Positions 1 through 6,734 of a stretch of 9,754 bases of DNA are shown in pieces (position 1 is the first letter of the stretch; each line of letters starts with the position of its first letter). The notes beneath the pieces are model-generated. The model searched no databases. It was not told the DNA's origin and saw nothing but the letters and a program-made list of their open reading frames with translations. Both the position numbers and the translations under genes were made by a program. The stretch is taken from the NCBI GenBank assembly GCA_022600255.1, contig JAHZKU010000039.1, positions 1-9,754 on the forward strand, written 5' to 3'. Source of the DNA: Actinomycetes bacterium (GTDB lineage: Bacteria > Actinomycetota > Actinomycetes > S36-B12 > GCA-2699445).

Positions 1-195
1 TGGGCGACCGTCGAAGTCGGCACCGGCGCTTTGACGTTGCAGGCCGCAGTATTTGGGCCGGGTGGGTCGAAAGTCCTGCGGGCCAGTGGCCGCGGTTCGG
101 TGGCTGAACCGACGTCATTAGGTGTTGAGGTGGCCGAGGAACTACTGTCACAGGGCGCCGCACAGCTTGTGGGGGAGAAGTATCAATGGGTATAG
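1..195 (+). CDS. hemC: Hydroxymethylbilane synthase (porphobilinogen deaminase), C-terminal end only
   Basis: The window opens inside this gene; frame 1 reads 64 codons to a TAG at 193-195. HemC joins four porphobilinogen units into hydroxymethylbilane in the cytoplasm. What is visible fits the C-terminal domain 3 of the family: a beta-strand stretch (VEVGTGALTLQAAVFGPGG), then SVAEPTSLGVEVAEELLSQGA, which resembles the usual 'P..LG...A..LL..GA' ending before a short tail. The dipyrromethane-binding cysteine lies upstream of the window and cannot be checked. The next gene, hemD, starts 16 bases after the stop, so the two are probably co-transcribed and HemC hands its unstable product to HemD. 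The identification rests on this short tail plus the position directly before hemD and hemB. Confidence 0.9.
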   Translation, partial: WATVEVGTGALTLQAAVFGPGGSKVLRASGRGSVAEPTSLGVEVAEELLSQGAAQLVGEKYQWV

Positions 196-211
196 GTAAG
201 GAGCGTTCACA

Positions 212-1786
212 ATGACTGTCGTATCCCTAATCGCCGCCGGTCCGGGGGATCCAGAGCTCTTGACGTTGCGGGCATCCGCATTGCTCGCAGCGGCTGACAC
301 CGTTGTGTGTGATGCTGACTCGGTGGAGCTGGCCCGCGTGGCCGCTGGCCCCGATAGCGAAGTAACTGTGGCGATCGACGATGACGGCTTGCCGCTGGCA
401 CATCGGGATCGCGCCAAGTTGGTCGCTGAACACGCGAACGCTGGCCGGCGCGTGGTCCGCCTACTCTCTGGAGATCCCGTGATCGACGGCTCCCTCCCGA
501 TTGAGGTGGAGGCGTTGACCACCGAACAGGTCGAGTTTGAGATCATCCCGGGCGTCAGCACCCTAAACGGTGTGCCCGCGTACGCAGGCTTCAGCTTGAC
601 CGGTGGTCGGGCTCGTGAGATTGCCGTTATTGACGCGAACGACACCGACATCAACTGGGAGATTCACGCGCGTCCCCGCGTGACCCTAGTCGTGCAGAAC
701 GGCGCGGATCGCGCCGCCGATCTCGCCGCCGAACTGATCAAGGCTGGCAGGCCGAGCTGGACCCCCATCGCCATCACGCGCGCCGGCACCACCATCGACC
801 AACGCACCATCGTGTCCACGCTGGTGGATATCCCCAAGGTGCTCAAGAGTGCCAAACAATCTGGGCCTGGTCTGGTTGTGATCGGGGAAGTGGTGCTACA
901 ACGTGAAATGATGTCGTGGTTTGAGACCAAGCCCCTATTCGGTTGGCGGGTGCTGGTGCCCCGTACCAAGGAGCAGGCCGCGTCCCTGTCCGAACAACTC
1001 CGGGGTTACGGCGCGGTTCCGGTGGAAGTACCGACGATCTCGGTAGAGCCGCCGCGCACGCCGCAGCAGATGGAGCGTGCTGTCCAAGGTCTAGTGACTG
1101 GTCGCTATGAGTGGATTTGTTTCACGTCCACCAACGCGGTGCGCGCTGTGTGTGAGCGATTCGCAACCTACGGCCTAGACGCTCGGTCGTTCGCGGGCCT
1201 GAAGGTGGCCGCGATCGGTGAGCAGACCGCCAAGGCGCTTGTGGAGTTTGGTGTCACACCAGACCTCGTGCCCAGCGGCGATCAATCCAGCTTAGGTCTG
1301 CTCGAAGACTGGCCCGAGTACGACGCATTGGTGGATCCGATCAACCGGGTATTCCTGCCGCGCGCGGACATCGCCACGGAAACCTTGGTCGCTGGCATGA
1401 AAGAACGTGGTTGGGAGGTAGACGATGTCACCGCCTACCGCACCGTGCGCGCCGCGCCGCCAGCCGCAGAGATTCGCGAGGCGATCAAGACCGGCGGCTT
1501 TGATGCCGTTCTCTTCTCGTCCTCCTCAACCGTGCGCAATCTGATCGGTATCGCGGGCAAGCCGCACGCCACCACGGTGATTGCCTGCATCGGACCGCAG
1601 ACCGCCAGCACGGCTGAAGAACACGGCCTGACAGTGGACGTGCTGGCCGACAAGGCGAGCGTGGCGGTGCTGGCGGAGAACCTGGCCGCACATGGCGACT
1701 CGCTGCGGCTGGCCGCGCTGGAAGCGGGGGAAGCTAGCTGGCGGCCAAGTCGGCGGCGGCCCGCCTCACGGCGCCGGGCTACCTGA
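212..1786 (+). CDS. hemD: Uroporphyrinogen-III synthase fused to an N-terminal uroporphyrinogen-III C-methyltransferase-like domain
   Basis: A 524-residue two-domain protein. The C-terminal part (about residues 245-495) is uroporphyrinogen-III synthase, which closes hydroxymethylbilane with inversion of ring D. It carries VLVPRTKEQA (248-257), FTSTNAVRAV (304-313), PRADIATETL (383-392), TAYRTV with Tyr409, FSSSSTVRNL (435-444) and IGPQTASTA (460-468). It closely resembles, from memory, mycobacterial HemD. The N-terminal part (1-240) has the tetrapyrrole methylase fold signature AAGPGDPELLT (8-18) and IIPGVS (111-116). However, the usual 'RLKGGDPFIFGRGGEE' region reads RLLSGDPVIDGSLPIEVE (83-100) and the usual 'GIPLTHR' reads GFSLTGG (126-132). 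Methyltransferase activity is therefore doubtful, and the domain may be structural or regulatory. The C-terminus is an arginine-rich tail (511-524). The ATG at 212 has AAGGAG at 198-203, eight bases upstream. hemB begins two bases after the stop. Confidence 0.95.
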   Translation: MTVVSLIAAGPGDPELLTLRASALLAAADTVVCDADSVELARVAAGPDSEVTVAIDDDGLPLAHRDRAKLVAEHANAGRRVVRLLSGDPVIDGSLPIEVEALTTEQVEFEIIPGVSTLNGVPAYAGFSLTGGRAREIAVIDANDTDINWEIHARPRVTLVVQNGADRAADLAAELIKAGRPSWTPIAITRAGTTIDQRTIVSTLVDIPKVLKSAKQSGPGLVVIGEVVLQREMMSWFETKPLFGWRVLVPRTKEQAASLSEQLRGYGAVPVEVPTISVEPPRTPQQMERAVQGLVTGRYEWICFTSTNAVRAVCERFATYGLDARSFAGLKVAAIGEQTAKALVEFGVTPDLVPSGDQSSLGLLEDWPEYDALVDPINRVFLPRADIATETLVAGMKERGWEVDDVTAYRTVRAAPPAAEIREAIKTGGFDAVLFSSSSTVRNLIGIAGKPHATTVIACIGPQTASTAEEHGLTVDVLADKASVAVLAENLAAHGDSLRLAALEAGEASWRPSRRRPASRRRAT

Positions 1787-1788
1787 GT

Positions 1789-2811
1789 ATGACTGGGGTC
1801 GACCCGGATGCTGGCCAGTTCGGACTACCCCGCCCGGGGGATCGCCGCCCACGTCGGTTGCGTTCAACGCCCGCGCTGCGGCGCCTCGTTGCGGAAACCA
1901 CCCTGCAGGCACGCCAACTCATTCAGCCACTGTTTGTGGCCGAAGGCTTGGCGCACCCCAAGCCCGTGGCCAGCATGCCTGGCGTCGTACAACACTCCCT
2001 AGCGTCCTTGCCCGAGGCGGTGAATGCAGCGGCTGATGCCGGCGTGGGCGGCGTCATGCTGTTTGCAGTGCCAACCACCAAGGACGGGCAAGGGACTGCC
2101 GCCACAGATCCGGGCGGAATCTTGAACGTCGCACTCCGTCATGCCAACGCGGCCGCGGCAGGGCGTCTTGTCGTGATGTCCGACCTGTGCTTGGACGAGT
2201 TCACCGATCACGGTCACTGCGGGGTGCTGCGCACCGATCAGGCCGAACCCAAGGTCGACAACGACGCCACCTTGCTGCGTTATCAAGCGATGGCGCTGGC
2301 GCAGGCGGCTGCGGGCTCGCAGGTGTTGGGGCTCAGCGGCATGATGGATGGCCAAGTCTTGGCGACCCGGACGGCGTTGGATCAGGCTGGCTACCAAGAC
2401 GTGGTGCTGCTGGCCTACGCTGCAAAATACGCCTCGGCCTGGTACGGGCCGTTCCGAGACGCTGTCGGCTCAGAGCTGGATGGCGACCGCCGCACTTACC
2501 AACAGGACCCCGCGAACCGCCGAGAAGCCCGGGTCGAAGCCGGTTTGGATGAAGCGGAAGGCGCGGACGTATTGATGGTGAAGCCAGCCATGGGGTATTT
2601 GGATGTGTTGGCAGATATCGCGGACACCTCGGATCTGCCGGTCTGGGCCTACCAGGTCTCGGGCGAGTATGCTGCCATCGAGGCGACCGCGGCTGCCGGA
2701 TGGCTTGACCGCGACCAACTTGTGCCCGAGACACTGCTGGGCATTCGCCGCGCTGGGGCCGCAGCGATCCTGACCTATTGGGCCACGGAATTCGCCCCAC
2801 GATTCGGGTAA
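1789..2811 (+). CDS. hemB: Delta-aminolevulinic acid dehydratase (porphobilinogen synthase)
   Basis: A 340-residue enzyme, normal for the family, that condenses two 5-aminolevulinate molecules to porphobilinogen in the cytoplasm. The two active-site lysines are visible: Lys213 in YAAKYASAWYGPFR and Lys265 (Schiff-base type) in LMVKPAMGYLDV. The metal loop is DLCLDEFTDHGHCG (132-145). Cys134 and Cys144 match the zinc-type enzymes, but the middle zinc cysteine is Asp136. NRREA (243-247) has Glu246 where many bacterial enzymes have the allosteric magnesium ligand. YQVSGEYA (288-295) is the conserved substrate segment. The ATG at 1789 is two bases after the hemD stop and has no clear ribosome binding site, so translation is probably coupled to hemD. 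The N-terminal PRRLRSTPALRRLVAET matches the usual start region of actinobacterial HemB after about 20 extra residues. Confidence 0.96.
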   Translation: MTGVDPDAGQFGLPRPGDRRPRRLRSTPALRRLVAETTLQARQLIQPLFVAEGLAHPKPVASMPGVVQHSLASLPEAVNAAADAGVGGVMLFAVPTTKDGQGTAATDPGGILNVALRHANAAAAGRLVVMSDLCLDEFTDHGHCGVLRTDQAEPKVDNDATLLRYQAMALAQAAAGSQVLGLSGMMDGQVLATRTALDQAGYQDVVLLAYAAKYASAWYGPFRDAVGSELDGDRRTYQQDPANRREARVEAGLDEAEGADVLMVKPAMGYLDVLADIADTSDLPVWAYQVSGEYAAIEATAAAGWLDRDQLVPETLLGIRRAGAAAILTYWATEFAPRFG

Positions 2812-2817
2812 CGCCGA

Positions 2818-2855
2818 CCTCACGGATAGGCCTCAATGCGCCACCCAGCGTGAGG
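2818..2855 (+). terminator. Possible terminator hairpin after hemB
   Basis: CCTCACG (2818-2824) and CGTGAGG (2849-2855) form a perfect 7-bp inverted repeat, starting six bases after the hemB stop. The loop is long (24 bases) and no T-run follows. A weaker outer GCCG/CGGC match lies at 2813-2816 and 2862-2865. The position is right for the end of the heme operon, but the structure is far weaker than the hairpins after the 948-residue gene and hemL, so it may be chance. Confidence 0.3.
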
Positions 2856-2892
2856 CGATACCGGCCCCTAGGTACCCAAATCGCACCTTCGC

Positions 2893-2933
2893 GTCCGAAA
2901 GTAGCAAAACGGACAGGTCTTTGTTGCGTTTTG
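2893..2933 (+). other. Inverted repeats with a T-rich downstream side in the hemB-membrane gene gap
   Basis: GTCCG (2893-2897) pairs with CGGAC (2910-2914) around a 12-base A-rich loop, followed by a T-rich stretch (2918-2932). As an alternative fold, CAAAAC (2905-2910) pairs with GTTTTG (2928-2933). The two folds share bases and exclude each other. This could be an alternative terminator for hemB or a leader structure for the next operon. The stems are short and I cannot estimate their stability. Confidence 0.22.
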
Positions 2934-2972
2934 ATCACGCACTGAATCCCAGCCTGATAGATATTCCTTGAC

Positions 2973-2988
2973 ACCCGGCAATTCGGGT
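2973..2988 (+). promoter_or_regulatory. Small inverted repeat just upstream of the membrane protein gene
   Basis: ACCCG (2973-2977) and CGGGT (2984-2988) form a perfect 5-bp inverted repeat with a 6-base spacer, ending nine bases before the ribosome binding site TAAGGAG (2998-3004). It overlaps a perfect TTGACA (2968-2973), but no TANNNT -10 box lies 16-19 bases further on, so I do not call a promoter. It may be an operator or a hairpin in the leader. Confidence 0.25.
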
Positions 2989-3011
2989 CGGGAGTTCTAA
3001 GGAGCGCGGGC

Positions 3012-3581
3012 ATGGGAAAGACATTTATCGCCGGGCTATTGTTGGCGTTAGCCGCAATAGTCACGATCATCGTGTCGTCGGTGATGGGCTTAGACATCGA
3101 CTCGGTGTTCTTCGGACTCACCGTGGGCGCCGTGTTGGCGTTGGTGAATGACAAGTCCGGCGTGCTGGGCCGGATCGGCGGGTTTCTGGTTGGCGTGGTC
3201 GTCACCATGGCCGGCTACATCATCCGCATCCTTGCCCTTAACGAATCGTTGGTCGGCCAGATCCTGTTCGCGGTGATTGTGGCGCTGCTCATCGCCGGCA
3301 TCTGTGCCGTTACTAGCGGTCGGTTGCCGATCTGGTCCGGATTCCTGGGGGCTGGCTTGGTTGCCGGATCCTATGAGGCGAGCTTCTTGGCTGCGCCGCA
3401 GGACATCACCACGGACCTGTTCACAAACGTTTCCCAGGCGTTGGTCCCCATGGCCATCGCCTTCCTCGCTGGCATCTTCGTGAAGCCAGAGATTGTCGGG
3501 GTCGAAACCAGCGAGGACGCTGAGATCGACAAACTCGAAAGTGAAATCGCCCACGACGCCCCCAAGAAGAGCGAGGTCTGA
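3012..3581 (+). CDS. Multi-pass membrane protein of unknown function, partner of the downstream exported protein
   Basis: A 189-residue protein that is mostly hydrophobic. I place about six membrane segments near residues 5-24, 29-46, 53-74, 80-101, 106-122 and 138-157. A polar tail (158-189) follows, rich in Glu, Asp and Lys. Charged loops are short (VNDKSGVLGR at 45-54, TSGRLPIW at 101-108). The ATG at 3012 is preceded by TAAGGAG seven bases upstream, one of the best ribosome binding sites in the window. The stop is followed after five bases by the start of a 948-residue exported protein, so the two are almost certainly translated together and probably work together in the envelope. I do not recognise a named family. 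I recall similar small membrane proteins next to large exported proteins in other actinobacteria, but this is memory, not a search. No transporter or enzyme motif is visible. Confidence 0.85.
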   Translation: MGKTFIAGLLLALAAIVTIIVSSVMGLDIDSVFFGLTVGAVLALVNDKSGVLGRIGGFLVGVVVTMAGYIIRILALNESLVGQILFAVIVALLIAGICAVTSGRLPIWSGFLGAGLVAGSYEASFLAAPQDITTDLFTNVSQALVPMAIAFLAGIFVKPEIVGVETSEDAEIDKLESEIAHDAPKKSEV

Positions 3582-3586
3582 GAACA

Positions 3587-6433
3587 ATGGCTAGGAAGAA
3601 AAACAGGGCCCGCGCAGGCGTTGCCCTGCTCGGGATTGGGGCGGTTGCTGCGGCAACGATCCTCCCAGGAACGCTCGCGATCGCAGCCGACAACGACGGT
3701 GTGCATACCGCCGTTACCCGGGCCGTGCTTGCGCAAGGTGACGCCAACGGTGAGTTGAACCGCGGTACCTTGGTCACCCAGATCCAGGTGGATGGCACCG
3801 GCCAGGCGCAGTTCTCGGTGCCCGTACCCAGTGGTGGCTCGCCATCGGACATGGACGCTTTCGGCGGCCCGAACGTTGTGGACGGCGAGGCGCAGTACGA
3901 CATTGCCGTGGATGGGCCACAGACGCTGCGCACCTCGCAGAGCTTTGACACCGACGACATCCCGGTCAAGGTCGATATCTCTGCCACGTTGGACGGCCAG
4001 TCCATCGACCCGACCGATCTGGTGGGTAAGTCCGGGTTGGCCACGCTGACCTACACCCTGACCAACACGACGTCGGAGCCAACGGAGGTGTCCTTCCTGG
4101 ACGCCTCGGGCAATACGGTGACACAGGAGATGCCCATCGCCACCCCCATGGCGGGCTCCCTGGACACCAACTTCGACAGTTCTTGGACCGAGGTCGTCTC
4201 GGAGCAGTCCGATGCGGTGGCCCAGAACGGCCAAGGTGGCACCACGGTTGGCGCGACCGTGCCACTGATGTCCCCGCCGATTGGTGAGACCCAAGGATCG
4301 GTTGTGATCGAGGGCCGAGTGGACAACGCGGTTGTGCCCGCGATTGACCTGAAAGTCGCCATCATCGCCCCGATAGACACCTCGGCGGGTCGACAAGGGG
4401 TGGAACTCGCCGAGACGACCGGCGGCGGCCTGCAAACCTTGTATGAAGGCATGGAACTGCTGAGCTCGCCGACTGAGGGACTTGGGTTCCTGGCCGCCGG
4501 GCTGGGGACTGCTGTCTCCGGTGCGGACCAGATTGCCAACGGTGTGGCTGACACCCTGGCGCCCAGTGTCGAGGAGTTGCGCCAGAAGGCCTCCGTCGAG
4601 GGACACGTCACGGCGAGTAACGCCGCTCAGTCCTTAGTCGACACCGCTCGCGGACAAGACTCGTACACAACGTTGTTGGACTCCTTCGACAAGCTCAACG
4701 ACGGTTTGTTCACCGCGCAGGACAGTTTGAAGAAACTGGCGAAGAAACTCGGCGGACCATTGGACACGATTCCGGTCACCTCGGATGGCAACCCGGACTT
4801 GACCAACGCCACCATCGGCGGTGGATTGACAGCACTGCTGTTTGGTATCAACAAGCAGTCCGCTGGACAGCCCCTGACCAAGGCCATCTCCGGTCTGACG
4901 AACCCGCAGTGTGACTATGACAATCCGACGAACCCCAACCAGCCCTGTGGGGCCTGGCAGGTGTTGGACATCATCCTGGGCCAGTTGGACTTCAATGTGC
5001 CGCAGGCCTGCCAAACCACGCTGACCGATTGTGCACTGCCGGGTAACTCCCCAGGCGCGTCGGCCCTGCTGGAGCTCATCGAAGAAGTTCAGGTGGATCC
5101 CAACGGTTACACCGGCGACATCGGCCAGGACCAGTTCCAAGGCTTGCTCAAGGGCAACAGCATCTTGGAGTTGATCGAGGGTCACAACTTCGGCAGTGGC
5201 GTCTGTAACATTCCGGGATACCCGACCCCGACCCCCCCGGCCCTAGTGACCTGTGGTGGCGCTGTGGACCTGCAGGTTTCCAAGCTCGCGAACCTCGCCC
5301 TGATCACGGGTCAGTTTGCGGAGGGACTAGCTGAAGGGTTTGGTCAGAAGCCCGTGACCAAGGAGAATGCTGAAACCACCCTGCGCGGCGGTTTGTACGG
5401 GGTGCAGCAAGGTCTCGTGGGCAGTGCTGATGGGACCCCGAACGGCTGTAAGCCGGACTCGAGTTCGCCGTACAACTGCAAGTTGGATGCACAGACCCTT
5501 GGGTTGAACATCCTGATTGCGCAGAACTACGACGCAGCGAACATCATCAACGGCCTGCAGGTGCTAGCGCTGAAGACGGACAACAATCCGACCAATCAGT
5601 TCCCTGCGGACTTCCCGCTGTATGACCAAACACTGCAGTTCGGGGTCTGCCCCGGTGGCAATGCTGATCCGGACCTAGTTGAGGATCATTGTTCTGCGAC
5701 CCAGGTGATGGGCTTCCTGCAGGCGGGCCTAGCCGGCTGGAAGAAGAACGAAATCAGCGAGGGCAAGATCGATGACCGTTGCCCAGTGGTGCCAAGTGAG
5801 CCTTGGATTCCCCCTGTTGATGGGAACGACCCGGGAACAGTACCCGAGGCGCCCAACTCCAACACGGTCGAGAATGCTGGTGCAACTTGTGCGGTGCGGA
5901 CGTTGAAGGACAGCGTGGACCGGATTCTGCTGCCAAGCCTTGGCAACGGTGTGCAGCAACAGACGTTGGAGACGATTGGGTCTGGGCAGTTCACGCCCAA
6001 CTGTGACCCGAACGTCACCGGTACGCTGACCTGTGCCCTGAGTGTCCTGGACAACGGCATCAGCGGACCCCAAGACGACAGCCTGAAGAACGGGACCCGG
6101 ACCCTTGCTGACGGCTTGCCGGCGGCCGAGGAAGGTGCACAAGCCGCCGCCGATGGCGTAACAGGGCAGATCATGCCGGGGATCAACGAGAACGTTGAGA
6201 CCGCGAACGAGACGATCGCAGTGATTGAGGCCCTGGACGATCGGGCTTACAGCGGGGCGAATATTCCCGGTGGTGCCGCGGTTGGTGTCAGCAGCAACCA
6301 GGGTGTGTACGCCTTTGAGTTCGCTAGTGCGGGTGGCCCGAACAGTAACTCACTGTCGCGCTTCGGTCTAGCAGCGCTGTTCCTGCTGATTGCGGCGGGC
6401 GCGGGATATGCGATGAGTACTCGTAAGGCCTGA
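3587..6433 (+). CDS. Large exported, membrane-anchored protein with an N-terminal beta-rich domain and seven cysteine pairs; function unknown
   Basis: A 948-residue protein. Residues 1-34 look like a signal peptide: basic MARKKNRARA, a hydrophobic core, then LAIAA before DN. Residues 926-944 (GLAALFLLIAAGAGYAM) form one membrane helix followed by STRKA, so most of the chain should lie outside the membrane. Residues 50-265 appear beta-rich and contain DDIPVKVDISATLDG (123-137), DPTDLVGKSGLATLTYTLTN (141-160) and RVDNAVVPAIDL (244-255). From memory these resemble a widespread uncharacterised family of exported Gram-positive proteins, loosely related to YhgE/Pip-type proteins, that also carry 'GA..L..G' helical repeats. 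Such helices occur here at about 279-330 and 835-870. All 14 cysteines lie between residues 442 and 816, in seven pairs: 442/454, 475/482, 540/556, 621/631, 688/702, 732/768 and 806/816. There is no lipobox or LPXTG signal. The start at 3587 has only a GAGG (3573-3576) and probably relies on coupling to the upstream gene. Confidence 0.88.
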   Translation: MARKKNRARAGVALLGIGAVAAATILPGTLAIAADNDGVHTAVTRAVLAQGDANGELNRGTLVTQIQVDGTGQAQFSVPVPSGGSPSDMDAFGGPNVVDGEAQYDIAVDGPQTLRTSQSFDTDDIPVKVDISATLDGQSIDPTDLVGKSGLATLTYTLTNTTSEPTEVSFLDASGNTVTQEMPIATPMAGSLDTNFDSSWTEVVSEQSDAVAQNGQGGTTVGATVPLMSPPIGETQGSVVIEGRVDNAVVPAIDLKVAIIAPIDTSAGRQGVELAETTGGGLQTLYEGMELLSSPTEGLGFLAAGLGTAVSGADQIANGVADTLAPSVEELRQKASVEGHVTASNAAQSLVDTARGQDSYTTLLDSFDKLNDGLFTAQDSLKKLAKKLGGPLDTIPVTSDGNPDLTNATIGGGLTALLFGINKQSAGQPLTKAISGLTNPQCDYDNPTNPNQPCGAWQVLDIILGQLDFNVPQACQTTLTDCALPGNSPGASALLELIEEVQVDPNGYTGDIGQDQFQGLLKGNSILELIEGHNFGSGVCNIPGYPTPTPPALVTCGGAVDLQVSKLANLALITGQFAEGLAEGFGQKPVTKENAETTLRGGLYGVQQGLVGSADGTPNGCKPDSSSPYNCKLDAQTLGLNILIAQNYDAANIINGLQVLALKTDNNPTNQFPADFPLYDQTLQFGVCPGGNADPDLVEDHCSATQVMGFLQAGLAGWKKNEISEGKIDDRCPVVPSEPWIPPVDGNDPGTVPEAPNSNTVENAGATCAVRTLKDSVDRILLPSLGNGVQQQTLETIGSGQFTPNCDPNVTGTLTCALSVLDNGISGPQDDSLKNGTRTLADGLPAAEEGAQAAADGVTGQIMPGINENVETANETIAVIEALDDRAYSGANIPGGAAVGVSSNQGVYAFEFASAGGPNSNSLSRFGLAALFLLIAAGAGYAMSTRKA

Positions 6434-6442
6434 TTGGCCTAA

Positions 6443-6495
6443 CGGACGGTAAGAAGCCCCGGAGCCTTCGTGGCCCCGGGGCTTCTTACTGTCTG
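6443..6495 (+). terminator. Very strong hairpin terminator after the 948-residue gene
   Basis: Arms GTAAGAAGCCCCGG (6449-6462) and CCGGGGCTTCTTAC (6476-6489) pair perfectly over 14 bp. The stem extends outward to 6443/6495 with two G-T wobbles, giving about 20 bp. Inside, after one A-C mismatch, GCC (6464-6466) pairs with GGC (6472-6474) around TTCGT. It starts 10 bases after the stop codon. No T-run follows, which is common for actinobacterial terminators. It should isolate the upstream pair from the next gene. Confidence 0.85.
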
Positions 6496-6498
6496 CTG

Positions 6499-6568
6499 CA
6501 CGCGAGGCCCTCCGCGTGGTCGGATGCGTCTGTGGGCCAGGGCCCCGGGTCCAGTGAGTGGCTGGACC
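6499..6568 (+). other. Two further hairpins in the 301-base gap before the small exported protein
   Basis: The gap from 6434 to 6734 has no convincing gene. Beyond the terminator it holds CACGCG (6499-6504) pairing with CGCGTG (6513-6518), and GGTCCAG (6548-6554) pairing with CTGGACC (6562-6568) around a 7-base loop. The stretch between them is G/C-rich with GGGCCC and CCCGGG palindromes (6540-6549). Together with the terminator this makes three stems in about 125 bases. It could be a structured leader, a small RNA or just GC-rich spacer. I match it to no known riboswitch. Confidence 0.35.
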
Positions 6569-6624
6569 TCGTGGCGCGGGCCGGCCTAAGCAGCCAACCG
6601 CGGCATGTGGAGGAGAAAGTGGTG

Positions 6625-6651
6625 ATTTCCGCCGAATTTCCCGATATTTCC
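6625..6651 (+). repeat. Three ATTTCC direct repeats spaced one helical turn apart
   Basis: ATTTCC occurs exactly at 6625-6630, 6636-6641 and 6646-6651, with starts 11 and 10 bases apart, so all three face the same side of the helix. It lies about 85-110 bases upstream of the start of the small exported protein gene, in an AT-richer patch than its surroundings. A candidate -10 box TAGGTT is at 6689-6694, with no good -35. The layout fits an array of binding sites for an activator, but no regulator is identified. Confidence 0.4.
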
Positions 6652-6734
6652 TGAGAAGATGGCTCTGCACCGCATGACCCGTTCCTCATAGGTTCCGGGC
6701 AAGTGCGGACTGCGGATCTGTCGTGGAGGCTGAA

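Noticed and set aside
1692..2036. A plus-strand frame overlapping the end of hemD and start of hemB
   Set aside because: Both overlapped genes have strong family motifs, and this frame has none and no ribosome binding site.
2968..2973. A perfect TTGACA as a -35 box for the membrane protein gene
   Set aside because: No TANNNT or similar -10 box lies 16-19 bases downstream; that region reads as the G-rich lead-in to the ribosome binding site.
2333..3208. A 291-codon minus-strand frame over the end of hemB and the following gap
   Set aside because: It overlaps conserved hemB and the membrane protein gene. Its protein is Pro/Arg-rich low-complexity sequence typical of an antisense frame.
3371..4606. 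A 411-codon open frame on the minus strand across the membrane protein and the large exported protein
   Set aside because: Its predicted protein is rich in Arg, Gly and His with no recognisable motif and no ribosome binding site. The plus-strand genes in the same place have signal peptide, membrane segments and good spacing, so this is a shadow of GC-rich coding.
6361..6433. LPXTG-type sortase sorting signal at the C-terminus of the 948-residue protein
   Set aside because: A hydrophobic segment and basic tail are present, but no LPXTG-like motif precedes them, so a simple membrane anchor is the better reading.
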